Source of the DNA: Lachnoclostridium phytofermentans
GTDB taxonomy: Bacteria; Bacillota; Clostridia; Lachnospirales; Lachnospiraceae
Direction: 5' to 3'
NCBI RefSeq assembly: GCF_000733755.1
Contig: NZ_JPOF01000007.1
Location: forward strand, 186,001-250,000
DNA: 64,000 nt
Of the stretch, positions 35,273-43,839 are shown one piece after another. Both the position numbers and the translations under genes were made by a program. The stretch's first letter is position 1. Every line of letters begins with the position of its first letter. The notes under the pieces were generated by a model that saw only the letters and a list, made by a program, of their open reading frames with translations, did no database searches and had not been told where the DNA came from.

Positions 35273-35776
35273 ATGAAGGAAGAGTTTCAACAGTTATATG
35301 AAAAGTACTATTCTCGAGTCTATTACTTTTTGCTTAAACAAGTTCATAACCGCAAAGATTTAGCAGAAGAACTTACCCAAGAGACCTTTTATCAAGTATT
35401 TATCTCATTGCACCGATACCGAGGAGAATGTGATATTGTGACATGGATCTTACAGATTGGTAAGAACACAAGTTATCGTTACTTTAAAAAGAATCCGTTT
35501 CATGCTGATTACGATAGTGAGGTAATAGTTACAAAAAGCGAGATCTCAAATGTTAAGAGTGTAGAGCAGGAGTATGAGGATAAAGTAAGGGTAGAGTCAG
35601 TAATTGATTGTATTAAGCAGTTGAAAGAAAATTATCGGGAAGTTATGTTATTAAGACTTCAAGAAAATCTTTCCTTTCGAGAGATAGGGGCAAAACTACA
35701 TATTAGTGAAAATTCTGCAAAAGTAATCTATTTTCGAGGAAAAGAAATGATAAAAAAAGAGTTGGGGGATGAATAG
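35273..35776 (+). CDS. ECF-family RNA polymerase sigma factor
   Basis: A 167-aa sigma factor. Region 2 (about 5-70) has YYSRVYYFLLKQVHNRKDLA with ELTQETFYQVF. Region 4 (about 112-162) has LKENYREVMLLRLQENLSFR followed by EIGAKLHISENSAKVI. The neighbouring downstream gene, starting 1 nt after the stop, codes a zinc-finger-type anti-sigma protein. The pair is therefore expected to be co-transcribed and probably autoregulated. The inducing signal is unknown, but the signal-peptidase-like partner points to envelope events. Confidence 0.92.
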   Translation: MKEEFQQLYEKYYSRVYYFLLKQVHNRKDLAEELTQETFYQVFISLHRYRGECDIVTWILQIGKNTSYRYFKKNPFHADYDSEVIVTKSEISNVKSVEQEYEDKVRVESVIDCIKQLKENYREVMLLRLQENLSFREIGAKLHISENSAKVIYFRGKEMIKKELGDE

Positions 35777-35777
35777 T

Positions 35778-36542
35778 ATGGAAAAACAGACATGCATATT
35801 AGTAAAAGAATTACTTCCTTTATATCAGGATAAAGCAGTCAGTGAAGAAAGTAATCATATTATTGAGGAGCATCTTAAAGAATGTGACTCGTGTAAAGTA
35901 TTATTAGATGAAATGAGAAAGGAGGATGAATTAGAAGAAGGAATAAACCAACCCACTGAAGAAATTAAGGGGGATTATAAGAAGGAAAGAGAAAATTATA
36001 TTAATTTAGCAAAACGTCTAAAGAAACGCCGAAGAATAATCATATGCAGTACAATAGTTGCAGTTCTTTTTCTATTTATTTGCTTTACTTCGTGGTTTCA
36101 AACATTTTTTATTGCAGGAGGGATGGAACCAACCTATGAAGCTGGAACAAACTGCGTGGTAAATAAGTTGATTTACAACTTCCGCGCTCCAAAGAGAGGA
36201 GAGGTTGTGGTATTATCCCATCATGATATTGTTATAATGAAACGCATCATTGGAGAACCTGGTGATACCATAGATATTAGACATGGCAAAGTTTATATAA
36301 ATGAAGAATTATTAGACTCAGAATATACTTTTGGGTCTTTAAACCAGAAAGGCAATATTAAATATCCGATTGTTCTAGGCGAGGAGGAGTATTTTGTTCT
36401 TGGAGATAATTATGAACAATCGCTTGATAGTAGATATTTGGAATTTGGTCTAGTTTCTAGAGATAAAATTTTTGGAAAAGTAATGTTTCAAACAAAGTTT
36501 AGTTTGATTAGAACAACAGTTACTACAGCTACAAAGGAATAA
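35778..36542 (+). CDS. Anti-sigma zinc-finger protein fused to a signal-peptidase-I domain lacking catalytic Ser
   Basis: A 254-aa membrane protein. The N-terminal anti-sigma domain has the zinc-binding H-x3-C-x2-C (HLKECDSC, about 32-39). One membrane helix (about 87-107) is followed outside by a signal peptidase I-like domain. Box B, normally SMEPT, reads GGMEPT, so the catalytic Ser is Gly (residue 115, codon GGG at 36120-36122). The general-base Lys (IMKRIIGEPGD, K155) and box E (GDNYEQSLDSR) are kept. It probably senses or binds signal peptides without cutting them and holds the ECF factor. The ATG at 35778 is 8 nt after GGGGGA. Confidence 0.85.
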   Translation: MEKQTCILVKELLPLYQDKAVSEESNHIIEEHLKECDSCKVLLDEMRKEDELEEGINQPTEEIKGDYKKERENYINLAKRLKKRRRIIICSTIVAVLFLFICFTSWFQTFFIAGGMEPTYEAGTNCVVNKLIYNFRAPKRGEVVVLSHHDIVIMKRIIGEPGDTIDIRHGKVYINEELLDSEYTFGSLNQKGNIKYPIVLGEEEYFVLGDNYEQSLDSRYLEFGLVSRDKIFGKVMFQTKFSLIRTTVTTATKE

Positions 36543-36703
36543 GGATATGTTTTAGTACTTGTTCTCATAAAGATGCAGAAACAATGTAATACTAGGAAGG
36601 TATAATATGTTCCACATAAGTATGAGTGAATTGATAGCAAGCAAAAATTAACACACATATGTTGTTGGGAAAAGGCGTAATAACGCCAGAATCGAGGTTT
36701 CAT

Positions 36704-38152
36704 ATGGTATCTTTATGGGAAGAAACTTATTCCATTGCAAAAAGAGGTGAGTTGACTGGTAATTTATCTACCGAAGTAGCAGTGATTGGTGCAGGAATAG
36801 CAGGTATATTGACTGCTTATTATCTTACAAAAAGAGGAATACAAACGATTGTTGTAGAAGCAAATCGCATTGGGAGTGGTCAAACAAAGGGGACGACAGC
36901 AAAGATTACTTCACAGCATGAAGATATCTACCATAAACTCATAGAGCAATTTGGAGAAGAGAAAGCGAAGCAATATGCTTTTGCTAATGAACATGCAATA
37001 GCAGAATATAAAAATTTAGTAAGTGAACTACAAATTGATTGTGATTTTGAAGAAAAAAGTTCCTATCTTTATACGTTAGAAGATACTACGCTCTTACAAG
37101 AAGAGGCTATTTCAGCAAGAAAACTTGGAATTGATTCGGAGTATATTACTGAAACAGAGTTGCCTTTTCAAGTGAAAGGTGCAGTAAAATTTGCGAATCA
37201 AGCTCAGTTTCATCCGTTAAAATTTTTATCAGCGGTGGCAGAGAATTTAACCATTTATGAAAATACAAAGGTACTTGAGGTAGAGGATAACATACTTCGA
37301 ACAAACAGAGGCGAAATAACAGCAAAATATATTGTGTTTGCATGCCATTATCCTTTTATCAATGCTCCAGGATTTTATTTCTTACGGATGCATCAAGATC
37401 GATCTTATTTTCTTGCATGCAAGAATGCAACTACGTTAAATGGAATGTATCGAAGCTTGGAGAAGACAGGATATTCGTTACGATGTTATAAAGATGTCCT
37501 ACTATTTGGTGGCGGTAGCCATCGAACCGGTGAGAATTCTCATGGTGGACAATATAGTGCTTTGCGAAGCGCATTAACACAATTTTATCCAGAGGCGAAA
37601 GAGTTTACTCATTGGTCTGCACAGGATTGCATGACATTAGATGGGGTACCATATATCGGTCAATTTTCAAGTGGTAAACCAAACTGGTATGTGGCAACTG
37701 GCTTTGGTAAGTGGGGAATGACCAGCTCTATGGTCTCAGCACAACTTATTTCAAGTCAAATAGCTGGTGAAGAAGTGTGGTATGCACCGGTATTTTCTCC
37801 TGAAAGGTTTACCCCAAAAAGCAGTGCAAAGGCTTTGCTAGATGAGGGAATGCATGCAATAAAGGGGTTAACAAGAAGGATATTTCAGCTTCCTAAAGCT
37901 ACAGAAGAAGAGCTTCCATTAGGGCATGGTGGAATTATTGAAGTGGAGGAAGAAAAGTACGGAGTTTATAAAAATGAAAAAGGCGAAATTTTCATCATAA
38001 GTCCGAAATGTCCGCATCTTGGTTGTCAGTTGGAGTGGAATCCAGATGAGTTAAGTTTTGATTGCCCATGTCATGGTTCTAGATTTACTTATACTGGGGA
38101 ATTAATTGATAATCCTGCGCAGACCGACGTTGTTGATAAAAAAGGAGATTGA
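36704..38152 (+). CDS. FAD-dependent oxidoreductase with C-terminal Rieske domain
   Basis: A 482-aa protein. A DAO-type FAD domain (VAVIGAGIAGILTAYYL near the N-terminus, the Rossmann fingerprint; GQTKGTTAKITSQHE; TGFGKWGMTSSMVSA) is followed by a Rieske 2Fe-2S domain at about 400-480 with CPHLGC and CPCHGSRF. Such fusions are common in Firmicutes; substrate unknown. The ATG at 36704 follows CGAGG; the ATG at 36659 has no RBS. Confidence 0.9.
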   Translation: MVSLWEETYSIAKRGELTGNLSTEVAVIGAGIAGILTAYYLTKRGIQTIVVEANRIGSGQTKGTTAKITSQHEDIYHKLIEQFGEEKAKQYAFANEHAIAEYKNLVSELQIDCDFEEKSSYLYTLEDTTLLQEEAISARKLGIDSEYITETELPFQVKGAVKFANQAQFHPLKFLSAVAENLTIYENTKVLEVEDNILRTNRGEITAKYIVFACHYPFINAPGFYFLRMHQDRSYFLACKNATTLNGMYRSLEKTGYSLRCYKDVLLFGGGSHRTGENSHGGQYSALRSALTQFYPEAKEFTHWSAQDCMTLDGVPYIGQFSSGKPNWYVATGFGKWGMTSSMVSAQLISSQIAGEEVWYAPVFSPERFTPKSSAKALLDEGMHAIKGLTRRIFQLPKATEEELPLGHGGIIEVEEEKYGVYKNEKGEIFIISPKCPHLGCQLEWNPDELSFDCPCHGSRFTYTGELIDNPAQTDVVDKKGD

Positions 38153-38245
38153 TTCCTTGATTTTAAGATAGGAATCTATTACACTAATGGAAAGAAGAAG
38201 TAAAGCGAGTTTATATCGTTTAGAAGAACAGATATGCTATCAACA

Positions 38246-38280
38246 AACAAGCTTGTGAGAATCACAAGCTTGTTGTTTTA
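38246..38280 (+). terminator. Terminator after the Rieske-FAD gene
   Basis: AACAAGCTTGTG pairs with CACAAGCTTGTT across AGAAT, followed by GTTTTA. The stem is 12 bp and perfect. Confidence 0.85.
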
Positions 38281-38323
38281 GATAAAAAAGATTATGGCTT
38301 TTATAGCAGAATAAGAGGTTACA

Positions 38324-38839
38324 ATGGGTGATTATCAGCATGTTTCGCATACCTTTAAGCCGGTTTTTAATGAAGACAGTAAAATCTTAATATTAGGTAG
38401 TTTTCCTTCGGTAAAATCAAGGGAGCAGGAGTTTTATTATGGGCATCCCATGAATCGGTTTTGGAGGATGTTAGAAGTGTTATTAAAAAAAGAGGTGCCA
38501 CTGGATAGTTCAAAAAAAAGAGATTTTTTATTAGAACATCATATAGCATTATGGGATGTCATTGATAGTTGCGATATTATCGGCTCTAGCGATAGCAGCA
38601 TCAAAAATGTGATTCCGACTGATTTAACAAAAATATTGTCAGTAAGTCCGATACGTAATATTTATGTGAATGGTAAAACTGCAAAAAGGTTATATGACCG
38701 ATTCAGTGAATCAGTTACTGGAATAAAGGCGATATGTCTTCCCTCCACCAGTCCAGCGAATGCTATGTTTTCGCTTGAGAAACTAGTAAACGAATGGAGA
38801 ATAATTCTAGAGCCTTTGGGAGGTGCTTATGAGAATTGA
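38324..38839 (+). CDS. DNA-deoxyinosine glycosylase (uracil-DNA glycosylase superfamily)
   Basis: A 171-aa DNA repair enzyme that removes hypoxanthine from deaminated adenine. ILGSFPSVKSREQEFYYGHP followed by MNRFW is the hallmark N-terminal motif. LWDVIDSC and LPSTSPANAMF are the other conserved blocks. Length is normal for the family. It overlaps the next gene by 11 nt, so the pair is probably co-transcribed. Confidence 0.85.
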   Translation: MGDYQHVSHTFKPVFNEDSKILILGSFPSVKSREQEFYYGHPMNRFWRMLEVLLKKEVPLDSSKKRDFLLEHHIALWDVIDSCDIIGSSDSSIKNVIPTDLTKILSVSPIRNIYVNGKTAKRLYDRFSESVTGIKAICLPSTSPANAMFSLEKLVNEWRIILEPLGGAYEN

Positions 38840-39380
38840 GGTCTTACAAAAAGAAATCATAGCGCGCGGTGGATTCATGATTACGCAGGTTACAGATGGG
38901 TTTGAACTGTATCCTTATCATATCATAACTGGTGATAAACTTAAGATACATGAATTACTAAAAAAATTGAAAGATTTCAATGGAGAAGAAAATTCCTATG
39001 TGGATTTTTACTTTGAATTATTATCGAATGATGAGCAAGAGAGGATAAGAGAAAGGTTATCAAAGGAAGAAAAAGAGTTATTAAACCAATTTCTTAGAGA
39101 AGGTAAAGAAAGAGTAGGCCAATTCTCTATAGAAGGAAAAGGCTTAGCTCAGGCTTTACAAGAGAATCAAAAACCTTTGTATTTTCAATTAACAGATGAC
39201 ATGCTTAAGTTAACAGCAGAGCTAAGTACGACAGAAATCCTATTTAGCTCATTTTATTTTTGCGAATATCCTGTGGTTGTATGGACCAATTATGAAGGGA
39301 AACATCCGATTTTCTTTAAAGACAAACCAACACAGAGATTCCTTTCTGAACAGGGGATAATTTTTGACATGGATATGTAA
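38829..39380 (+). CDS. Protein of unknown function
   Basis: A 183-aa hydrophilic protein, charged and rich in Glu and Lys, without membrane segment. It has a helical middle (NDEQERIRERLSKEEKELLN) and a C-terminal part with YFQLTDDMLKLTAEL and YEGKHPIFFKDK. I recognise no family. The ATG at 38829 follows GGGAGGTG and overlaps the end of the deoxyinosine glycosylase gene. It may be tied to DNA repair by context only. Confidence 0.6.
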   Translation: MRIEVLQKEIIARGGFMITQVTDGFELYPYHIITGDKLKIHELLKKLKDFNGEENSYVDFYFELLSNDEQERIRERLSKEEKELLNQFLREGKERVGQFSIEGKGLAQALQENQKPLYFQLTDDMLKLTAELSTTEILFSSFYFCEYPVVVWTNYEGKHPIFFKDKPTQRFLSEQGIIFDMDM

Positions 39381-39462
39381 TGGTATTATAATAAGAGATA
39401 GGTTAGAAAATATAATAGAATACGAAACGAGCATAGTTGATTTATATGTAGAGGAGAACTGT

Positions 39463-40485
39463 ATGGAAACAAAAGAATATATCATAAAAACGTTAGAAAC
39501 TTTGGTGAATATACCAAGTCCTTCTGGATTTACAAAAGAAGTGATGGAATTTGTTGAAAAGGAAGCAAAACAATATCAATATTCTTGTGAATATATCAAG
39601 CGAGGAGGATTAATTATTACGGTTCCAGGAGAAAGTAGTGATTGTCTTGGCCTATCTGCACATGTAGATACCCTTGGTGCCATGGTTCGTTCGATAAGTA
39701 ATGATGGTTTTCTTCGTTTTACTTGTGTAGGTGGTTATACAATGAATAGTATTGAAGGAGAGTATTGCAAAATTCATACAAGAGAGGGCAAAGTGTATAC
39801 TGGAACTATCCTTTCCAAAAGCCCATCAGTACATTCTTATGATGATGCAAGAACACTTGAACGCAAGGATCGAAACATGGAAATTCGCATCGATGAGAAA
39901 GTAACGAATAAAGAAGAAGTTCTAAATCTTGGTATTCATCATGGGGATTACATTAGTTTTGATGCACGTTTTGAATATACCCCAAGCGGATTTATAAAAT
40001 CCAGACATTTAGACGATAAAGCTAGTGTTGCAGTGCTTTTAGGTTTACTAAAAGAGCTGTCAGAACAAAAAATTACACCGAAGAGAACCTTAAAGATATT
40101 AATAAGTAATTTAGAAGAAATCGGTATGGGAGCCTCTTATATACCTGCTGATATTAGTGAATTTATTGCAGTTGATATGGGAGCCATTGGAGACGATTTG
40201 GCAGGAAATGAATACTCAGTATCAATTTGTGCCTTAGACTCCTCAGGACCATATGATTATGAGTTAACAACGGACCTAATGAATCTCGCAAAAGAGAATC
40301 AGATTCCTTATGTTGTAGATATCTTCCCTCATTATGGTTCCGATGCATCCGCAGCTATGCGTGGAGGAAATAATATTAGAGCGGCGCTAATTGGTCAAGG
40401 AATTCATGCTTCTCATGGTATGGAGCGTACCCATGAAACAGCACTAATAGCTACGTTAGACTTATTAAAAGCATATGTAAGATAA
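39463..40485 (+). CDS. M42-family aminopeptidase
   Basis: A 340-aa cytoplasmic metallopeptidase of the glutamyl aminopeptidase/endoglucanase-M group. Metal-binding motifs are LSAHVDTLGAM, RHLDDKASVA, SNLEEIGMGAS, IAVDMGAIG and GIHASHGMERTHE at the C-terminus. It trims N-terminal residues from peptides. The ATG at 39463 follows GAGGAG. The ATG at 39364 lies inside the previous gene and would add a non-homologous tail. Confidence 0.9.
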   Translation: METKEYIIKTLETLVNIPSPSGFTKEVMEFVEKEAKQYQYSCEYIKRGGLIITVPGESSDCLGLSAHVDTLGAMVRSISNDGFLRFTCVGGYTMNSIEGEYCKIHTREGKVYTGTILSKSPSVHSYDDARTLERKDRNMEIRIDEKVTNKEEVLNLGIHHGDYISFDARFEYTPSGFIKSRHLDDKASVAVLLGLLKELSEQKITPKRTLKILISNLEEIGMGASYIPADISEFIAVDMGAIGDDLAGNEYSVSICALDSSGPYDYELTTDLMNLAKENQIPYVVDIFPHYGSDASAAMRGGNNIRAALIGQGIHASHGMERTHETALIATLDLLKAYVR

Positions 40486-40590
40486 GAGTTAATTTCACTA
40501 TGTAAGTTATCAATAGAATAAGAAAAGAACAACAATAAAGAACAACGATAAAATACAATAGTAAAGAACAACAATAAATAAAAAACAAAG

Positions 40591-40629
40591 AAGCACGCCA
40601 AAATAAAATAGTTTTGGTGTGCTTTTTTT
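40591..40629. terminator. Bidirectional terminator between converging genes
   Basis: AAGCACGCCAAAA pairs with TTTTGGTGTGCTT (one G-T/mismatch position), with T runs on the plus side and A-rich sequence on the other. It separates the M42 peptidase gene from the converging LysR gene. The stretch 40500-40590 is A-rich with AAAGAACAACAATAAA repeats. Confidence 0.85.
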
Positions 40630-40669
40630 ACTTAATATAAGGTAATATATTTCTATCAAATGGAGCATT

Positions 40670-41542
40670 CTAATCGAATTGTGGAATGGAATCTAGGAAC
40701 TCATCAATTACAGACTTGTCCCCAACATTATCTTTTCTTAGAATATAGCTATTAATTTTGGGTGTATCAAAATCAAGTAGTGGAATCATAATCAGCTGAC
40801 CATTCGCCAAATGCTGTTTAACGAAGCTTTTTGGAAGAAAGCTAAAGCCAATTCCATCTAATAGATATTGTAGAAGAGTTGGGCTCTTGTCAATTTCAAA
40901 TCGAAAGTGATGATGCTTTGGGAATAGCTCACGAATGTAGAGACCTACATCTTGCAAAGCAAAATTGCAATAAAGATAATCAGTGCTCACCAATTGTTCT
41001 TTGGTAATGCCATTGGCATATTCTATGTTTTTTGGATGAGTTACAAGAACTAACTCATCGGTATGAAAAGAACTACACTCGAAGTATTTTTTATTCACCG
41101 GTACATAAGTAAATGCAAGGTCTATTAATTGATCTTGAAGCATTTGGACTAAAGTAAAGGAATGGTCAATCGTAACCTTCATCGATACATCAGGGTGATT
41201 TACAACAAAGGAGCGTATCGGTTCATATAGATGACACTCGTACACTGTATTTGTAGTACCAATACGCAGAGCGGCACGAAATGAATTTTGTGTGCTAAAT
41301 TCTTGTATCGCAGTTTCTTCAAGTTCGACAATACGCTTTGCATACTCCAAAAAAATTTCCCCGTCTTTGGTTAAAGTGAGATTATTCCGTTCTCGAAGGA
41401 ATAATTTTTTTCCTAATTCTTTTTCTAACTCCATGATGCGGTTTGTTACTGTCGATTGAGCAACAAATTGTTGCTCTGCTGTTTGAGTAAAATTTTTTAT
41501 TTTTGATAACAAGAGAAAGGTTTTTAAATTTTGAGTTTCCAT
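40670..41542 (-). CDS. LysR-family transcriptional regulator
   Basis: A 290-aa regulator. The winged HTH (about 1-60) reads LKTFLLLSKIKNFTQTAEQQ and TVTNRIMELEKELGKKLF, followed by a substrate-binding domain (about 90-285; ALRIGTTNTVYECHLYEP, LDGIGFSFLPKSFV). The ATG at 41542 has GGAGG 5 nt before it; the longer frame would begin inside the repeat element. It is divergent from the oxidoreductase gene at 41883, a likely target. Confidence 0.9.
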   Translation of the reverse strand: METQNLKTFLLLSKIKNFTQTAEQQFVAQSTVTNRIMELEKELGKKLFLRERNNLTLTKDGEIFLEYAKRIVELEETAIQEFSTQNSFRAALRIGTTNTVYECHLYEPIRSFVVNHPDVSMKVTIDHSFTLVQMLQDQLIDLAFTYVPVNKKYFECSSFHTDELVLVTHPKNIEYANGITKEQLVSTDYLYCNFALQDVGLYIRELFPKHHHFRFEIDKSPTLLQYLLDGIGFSFLPKSFVKQHLANGQLIMIPLLDFDTPKINSYILRKDNVGDKSVIDEFLDSIPQFD

Positions 41543-41550
41543 AGTAACCT

Positions 41551-41592
41551 CCATTCTGTTACAAAAGTGTGAAAAATCTTGATATTTCACAC
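41551..41592 (-). repeat. Dispersed leader element before the LysR gene
   Basis: On the minus strand: GTGTGAAA, loop, TTTTCACAC (hairpin at 41567-41592), then TTTTGTAACAGAATGGAGG, the RBS. CAAGATTTTTCACAC and AACAGAATGGAGG are shared with the copy at 16890-17040. Confidence 0.7.
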
Positions 41593-41882
41593 TTACCTCA
41601 TTCTGGCTATTCACCTTATCATGTATCCCAATTTTATGCTAGCATATAGTCCCAGTTTACATTTGTTTTTCAACGGATAAGCTTCTTCTAGTATTAATAA
41701 TTTAGATTAAAGTTAATGTTTAAATCAGATATATTAATTATATAATGTTCCCAAGATTCAGTCAATTGGCTTTCGAAAACGGTATAATTTTTACCATATT
41801 TATGTTACAATATGAAATGGGTGAATATATTTGTTACTTATAAGATTAGTATCAAAGAGGTAGAGAAAGGAAGGATTTTGTT

Positions 41883-42857
41883 ATGAAAAATATTGCAATT
41901 TTAGGTGCTGGAAGAATTGCTAAGATGATGGCTCAAACTGTAAATGGAATGAAAGATGTAAAGCTATATGGTATTGCTTCCAGAGATATCAATAGAGCAG
42001 AAGATTTTGCGAGGGAATTTAACATAGAGCATGCCTATGGTTCCTATGAAGAGATGTTAAAGGATCCGAATATAGATTTAGTTTATATTGCAACGCCACA
42101 TTCTCATCACTACGAACAAGCAAAGTTATGTTTAGAGAACGGGAAGAATGTCTTATGTGAGAAAGCATTTACGGCGAATAAAAAACAAGCAGAAGAAGTA
42201 CTGTCTTTAGCGAAAGAAAAAGGACTATTAATCACGGAGGCAATTTGGTCTCGTTATATGCCAATGGCTCAAATAATAAAAGAGGTTATGGATAGCGGAA
42301 TCATTGGCACTCCAACCTCATTAATTTCAACGTTTGGTGCATTGGTAAGTGAAAAGCCAAGGCTTAAAGAGCCTGCGTTAGCTGGTGGAGCGTTACTTGA
42401 TCTTGGTATTTATCCATTGACATTTGCACTGATCGCATTTGGCAATGAAATCTCGGATATTAAGACTTCTGCTGTATTAAGCGATGCTGGCGTGGATGAA
42501 CAACATAGCATTATCTTGACTTATCAAGATGGCAAGATTGCAACCCTTTACAGTTCTATGATTAGTGCGATGGAATCTAAAGCCATTGTTTATGGAACGA
42601 AAGGTTATCTAAAAATTCAAGGTATGACAAATTATGAGAGCATTGAAGTATATAATGCAAGCCGTGAATTAATAAAAACGATTGAAAGACCAGAGCAAAT
42701 TACCGGGTATGAGTATGAAGTAATGGCAGCTCTCAAGGCAATTGAGGAAGGTAAATTAGAATGTTCGCAGATGCCACATATGGAAACACTTCGTGTGATG
42801 GAACTTATGGACGGTCTAAGAGCTAGATGGGGAGTACATTATCCTTTCGAATCCTAA
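41883..42857 (+). CDS. Gfo/Idh/MocA-family oxidoreductase
   Basis: A 324-aa NAD(P)-dependent dehydrogenase. The N-terminal Rossmann fold begins IAILGAGRIAKMMAQTV; VYIATPHSHHYEQAKLCLEN and GKNVLCEKAFTANKKQAEEV contain the family's EKP-like motif (here EKA). The second half has LDLGIYPLTFA. The substrate is probably a sugar or inositol derivative. It starts a short operon with the GNAT gene 15 bp downstream. The divergent LysR gene may control it. Confidence 0.88.
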   Translation: MKNIAILGAGRIAKMMAQTVNGMKDVKLYGIASRDINRAEDFAREFNIEHAYGSYEEMLKDPNIDLVYIATPHSHHYEQAKLCLENGKNVLCEKAFTANKKQAEEVLSLAKEKGLLITEAIWSRYMPMAQIIKEVMDSGIIGTPTSLISTFGALVSEKPRLKEPALAGGALLDLGIYPLTFALIAFGNEISDIKTSAVLSDAGVDEQHSIILTYQDGKIATLYSSMISAMESKAIVYGTKGYLKIQGMTNYESIEVYNASRELIKTIERPEQITGYEYEVMAALKAIEEGKLECSQMPHMETLRVMELMDGLRARWGVHYPFES

Positions 42858-42872
42858 GAGAATAGGAGAACT

Positions 42873-43700
42873 ATGATTGATCAAGAAACATATGATTTAA
42901 TAAAGCGCAAGTTAAGAGACTTTAAGTTTAATTCTTTAGAGTATACAGAATATGAATCTATTGCGGATTATGATATAGCAAAAGAGGATGAAGAAGGCCT
43001 CATACTATTTGGTAAACAAGAGGAAACTGGTAAATTCGAGGTTCACTGGGCAACAAACCAAGTGGAGATTCTTACAGAGCAGGTAAGTAAATCGGGAAAT
43101 GATATTTTAGTAACCTTTCTACCATTCGAATGGAGAGACTATCTTGTTAGCCAAGGCTTTTATGAGTATGGATTTTTAAGAGAGTATTGGATAGAACAAA
43201 TAAACAAGGTGGATACCGAAGGAATACAGATTAAGTACCTAGGAGAAAATCGTGAGAGAGAAGCCTCCGAGGTAACTTATTCCTGTCAGTGGCAGAGCAG
43301 AGAGTTTCGTGGAGAGAGCGAAGAATGGGTAAAACAATGGCTTAATGGGACTTGTCCTGATGCATCTAATTGTAGCAAAACCAATATTCTGGTTCAAGAA
43401 GAAGCTGGAGTTCTTTCCGGTATCGTATGTGTTGGTATCTACGGGGAGAACTCAGTACGTGGGAAAGTTGTCTGGGTTCGTGAACTCGCAGTGAACCCGA
43501 AATTCCAGGGAAAAGGAATAGGGCAGAATCTAATATTACAAGCGATAGCCTATGGAAAAGAGCAAGGAGCAGTCCGTTCTTTTCTTATGGCAGACGAGTT
43601 GAATGAACCAGCAAAGCATGTATATAAAAAGATTGGATATGTCGGCAGTGAAACGGAAATCCAGCTTGATATGATTTATGGAAAAAGTCCTGAAGAATAA
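42873..43700 (+). CDS. GNAT-family N-acetyltransferase
   Basis: A 275-aa protein. An N-terminal half of unknown type (about 1-140) is followed by a GNAT domain (about 145-270): WVRELAVNPKFQGKGIGQNL contains the acetyl-CoA-binding Q/RxxGxG/A motif, and NEPAKHVYKKIGY is the C-terminal motif. The acceptor is unknown. It is in an operon with the oxidoreductase upstream. Confidence 0.85.
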   Translation: MIDQETYDLIKRKLRDFKFNSLEYTEYESIADYDIAKEDEEGLILFGKQEETGKFEVHWATNQVEILTEQVSKSGNDILVTFLPFEWRDYLVSQGFYEYGFLREYWIEQINKVDTEGIQIKYLGENREREASEVTYSCQWQSREFRGESEEWVKQWLNGTCPDASNCSKTNILVQEEAGVLSGIVCVGIYGENSVRGKVVWVRELAVNPKFQGKGIGQNLILQAIAYGKEQGAVRSFLMADELNEPAKHVYKKIGYVGSETEIQLDMIYGKSPEE

Positions 43701-43773
43701 GGAAAATGCGACAAAACCTTATTTCATGATGAATGGATGTTGAATCAGATAAACTGAATAAGATAATAGAAAG

Positions 43774-43827
43774 AAAAAGTTTAGGGGATGTATCGGTTTT
43801 ACGGATGCATACCCTAAACTTTTTTGT
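43774..43827. terminator. Bidirectional terminator between converging genes
   Basis: AAAAAGTTTAGGG pairs with CCCTAAACTTTTT; A and T tracts on each side suit both strands. It separates the GNAT gene and the beta-helix gene. Confidence 0.9.
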
Positions 43828-43839
43828 AGCAATGTTTGA

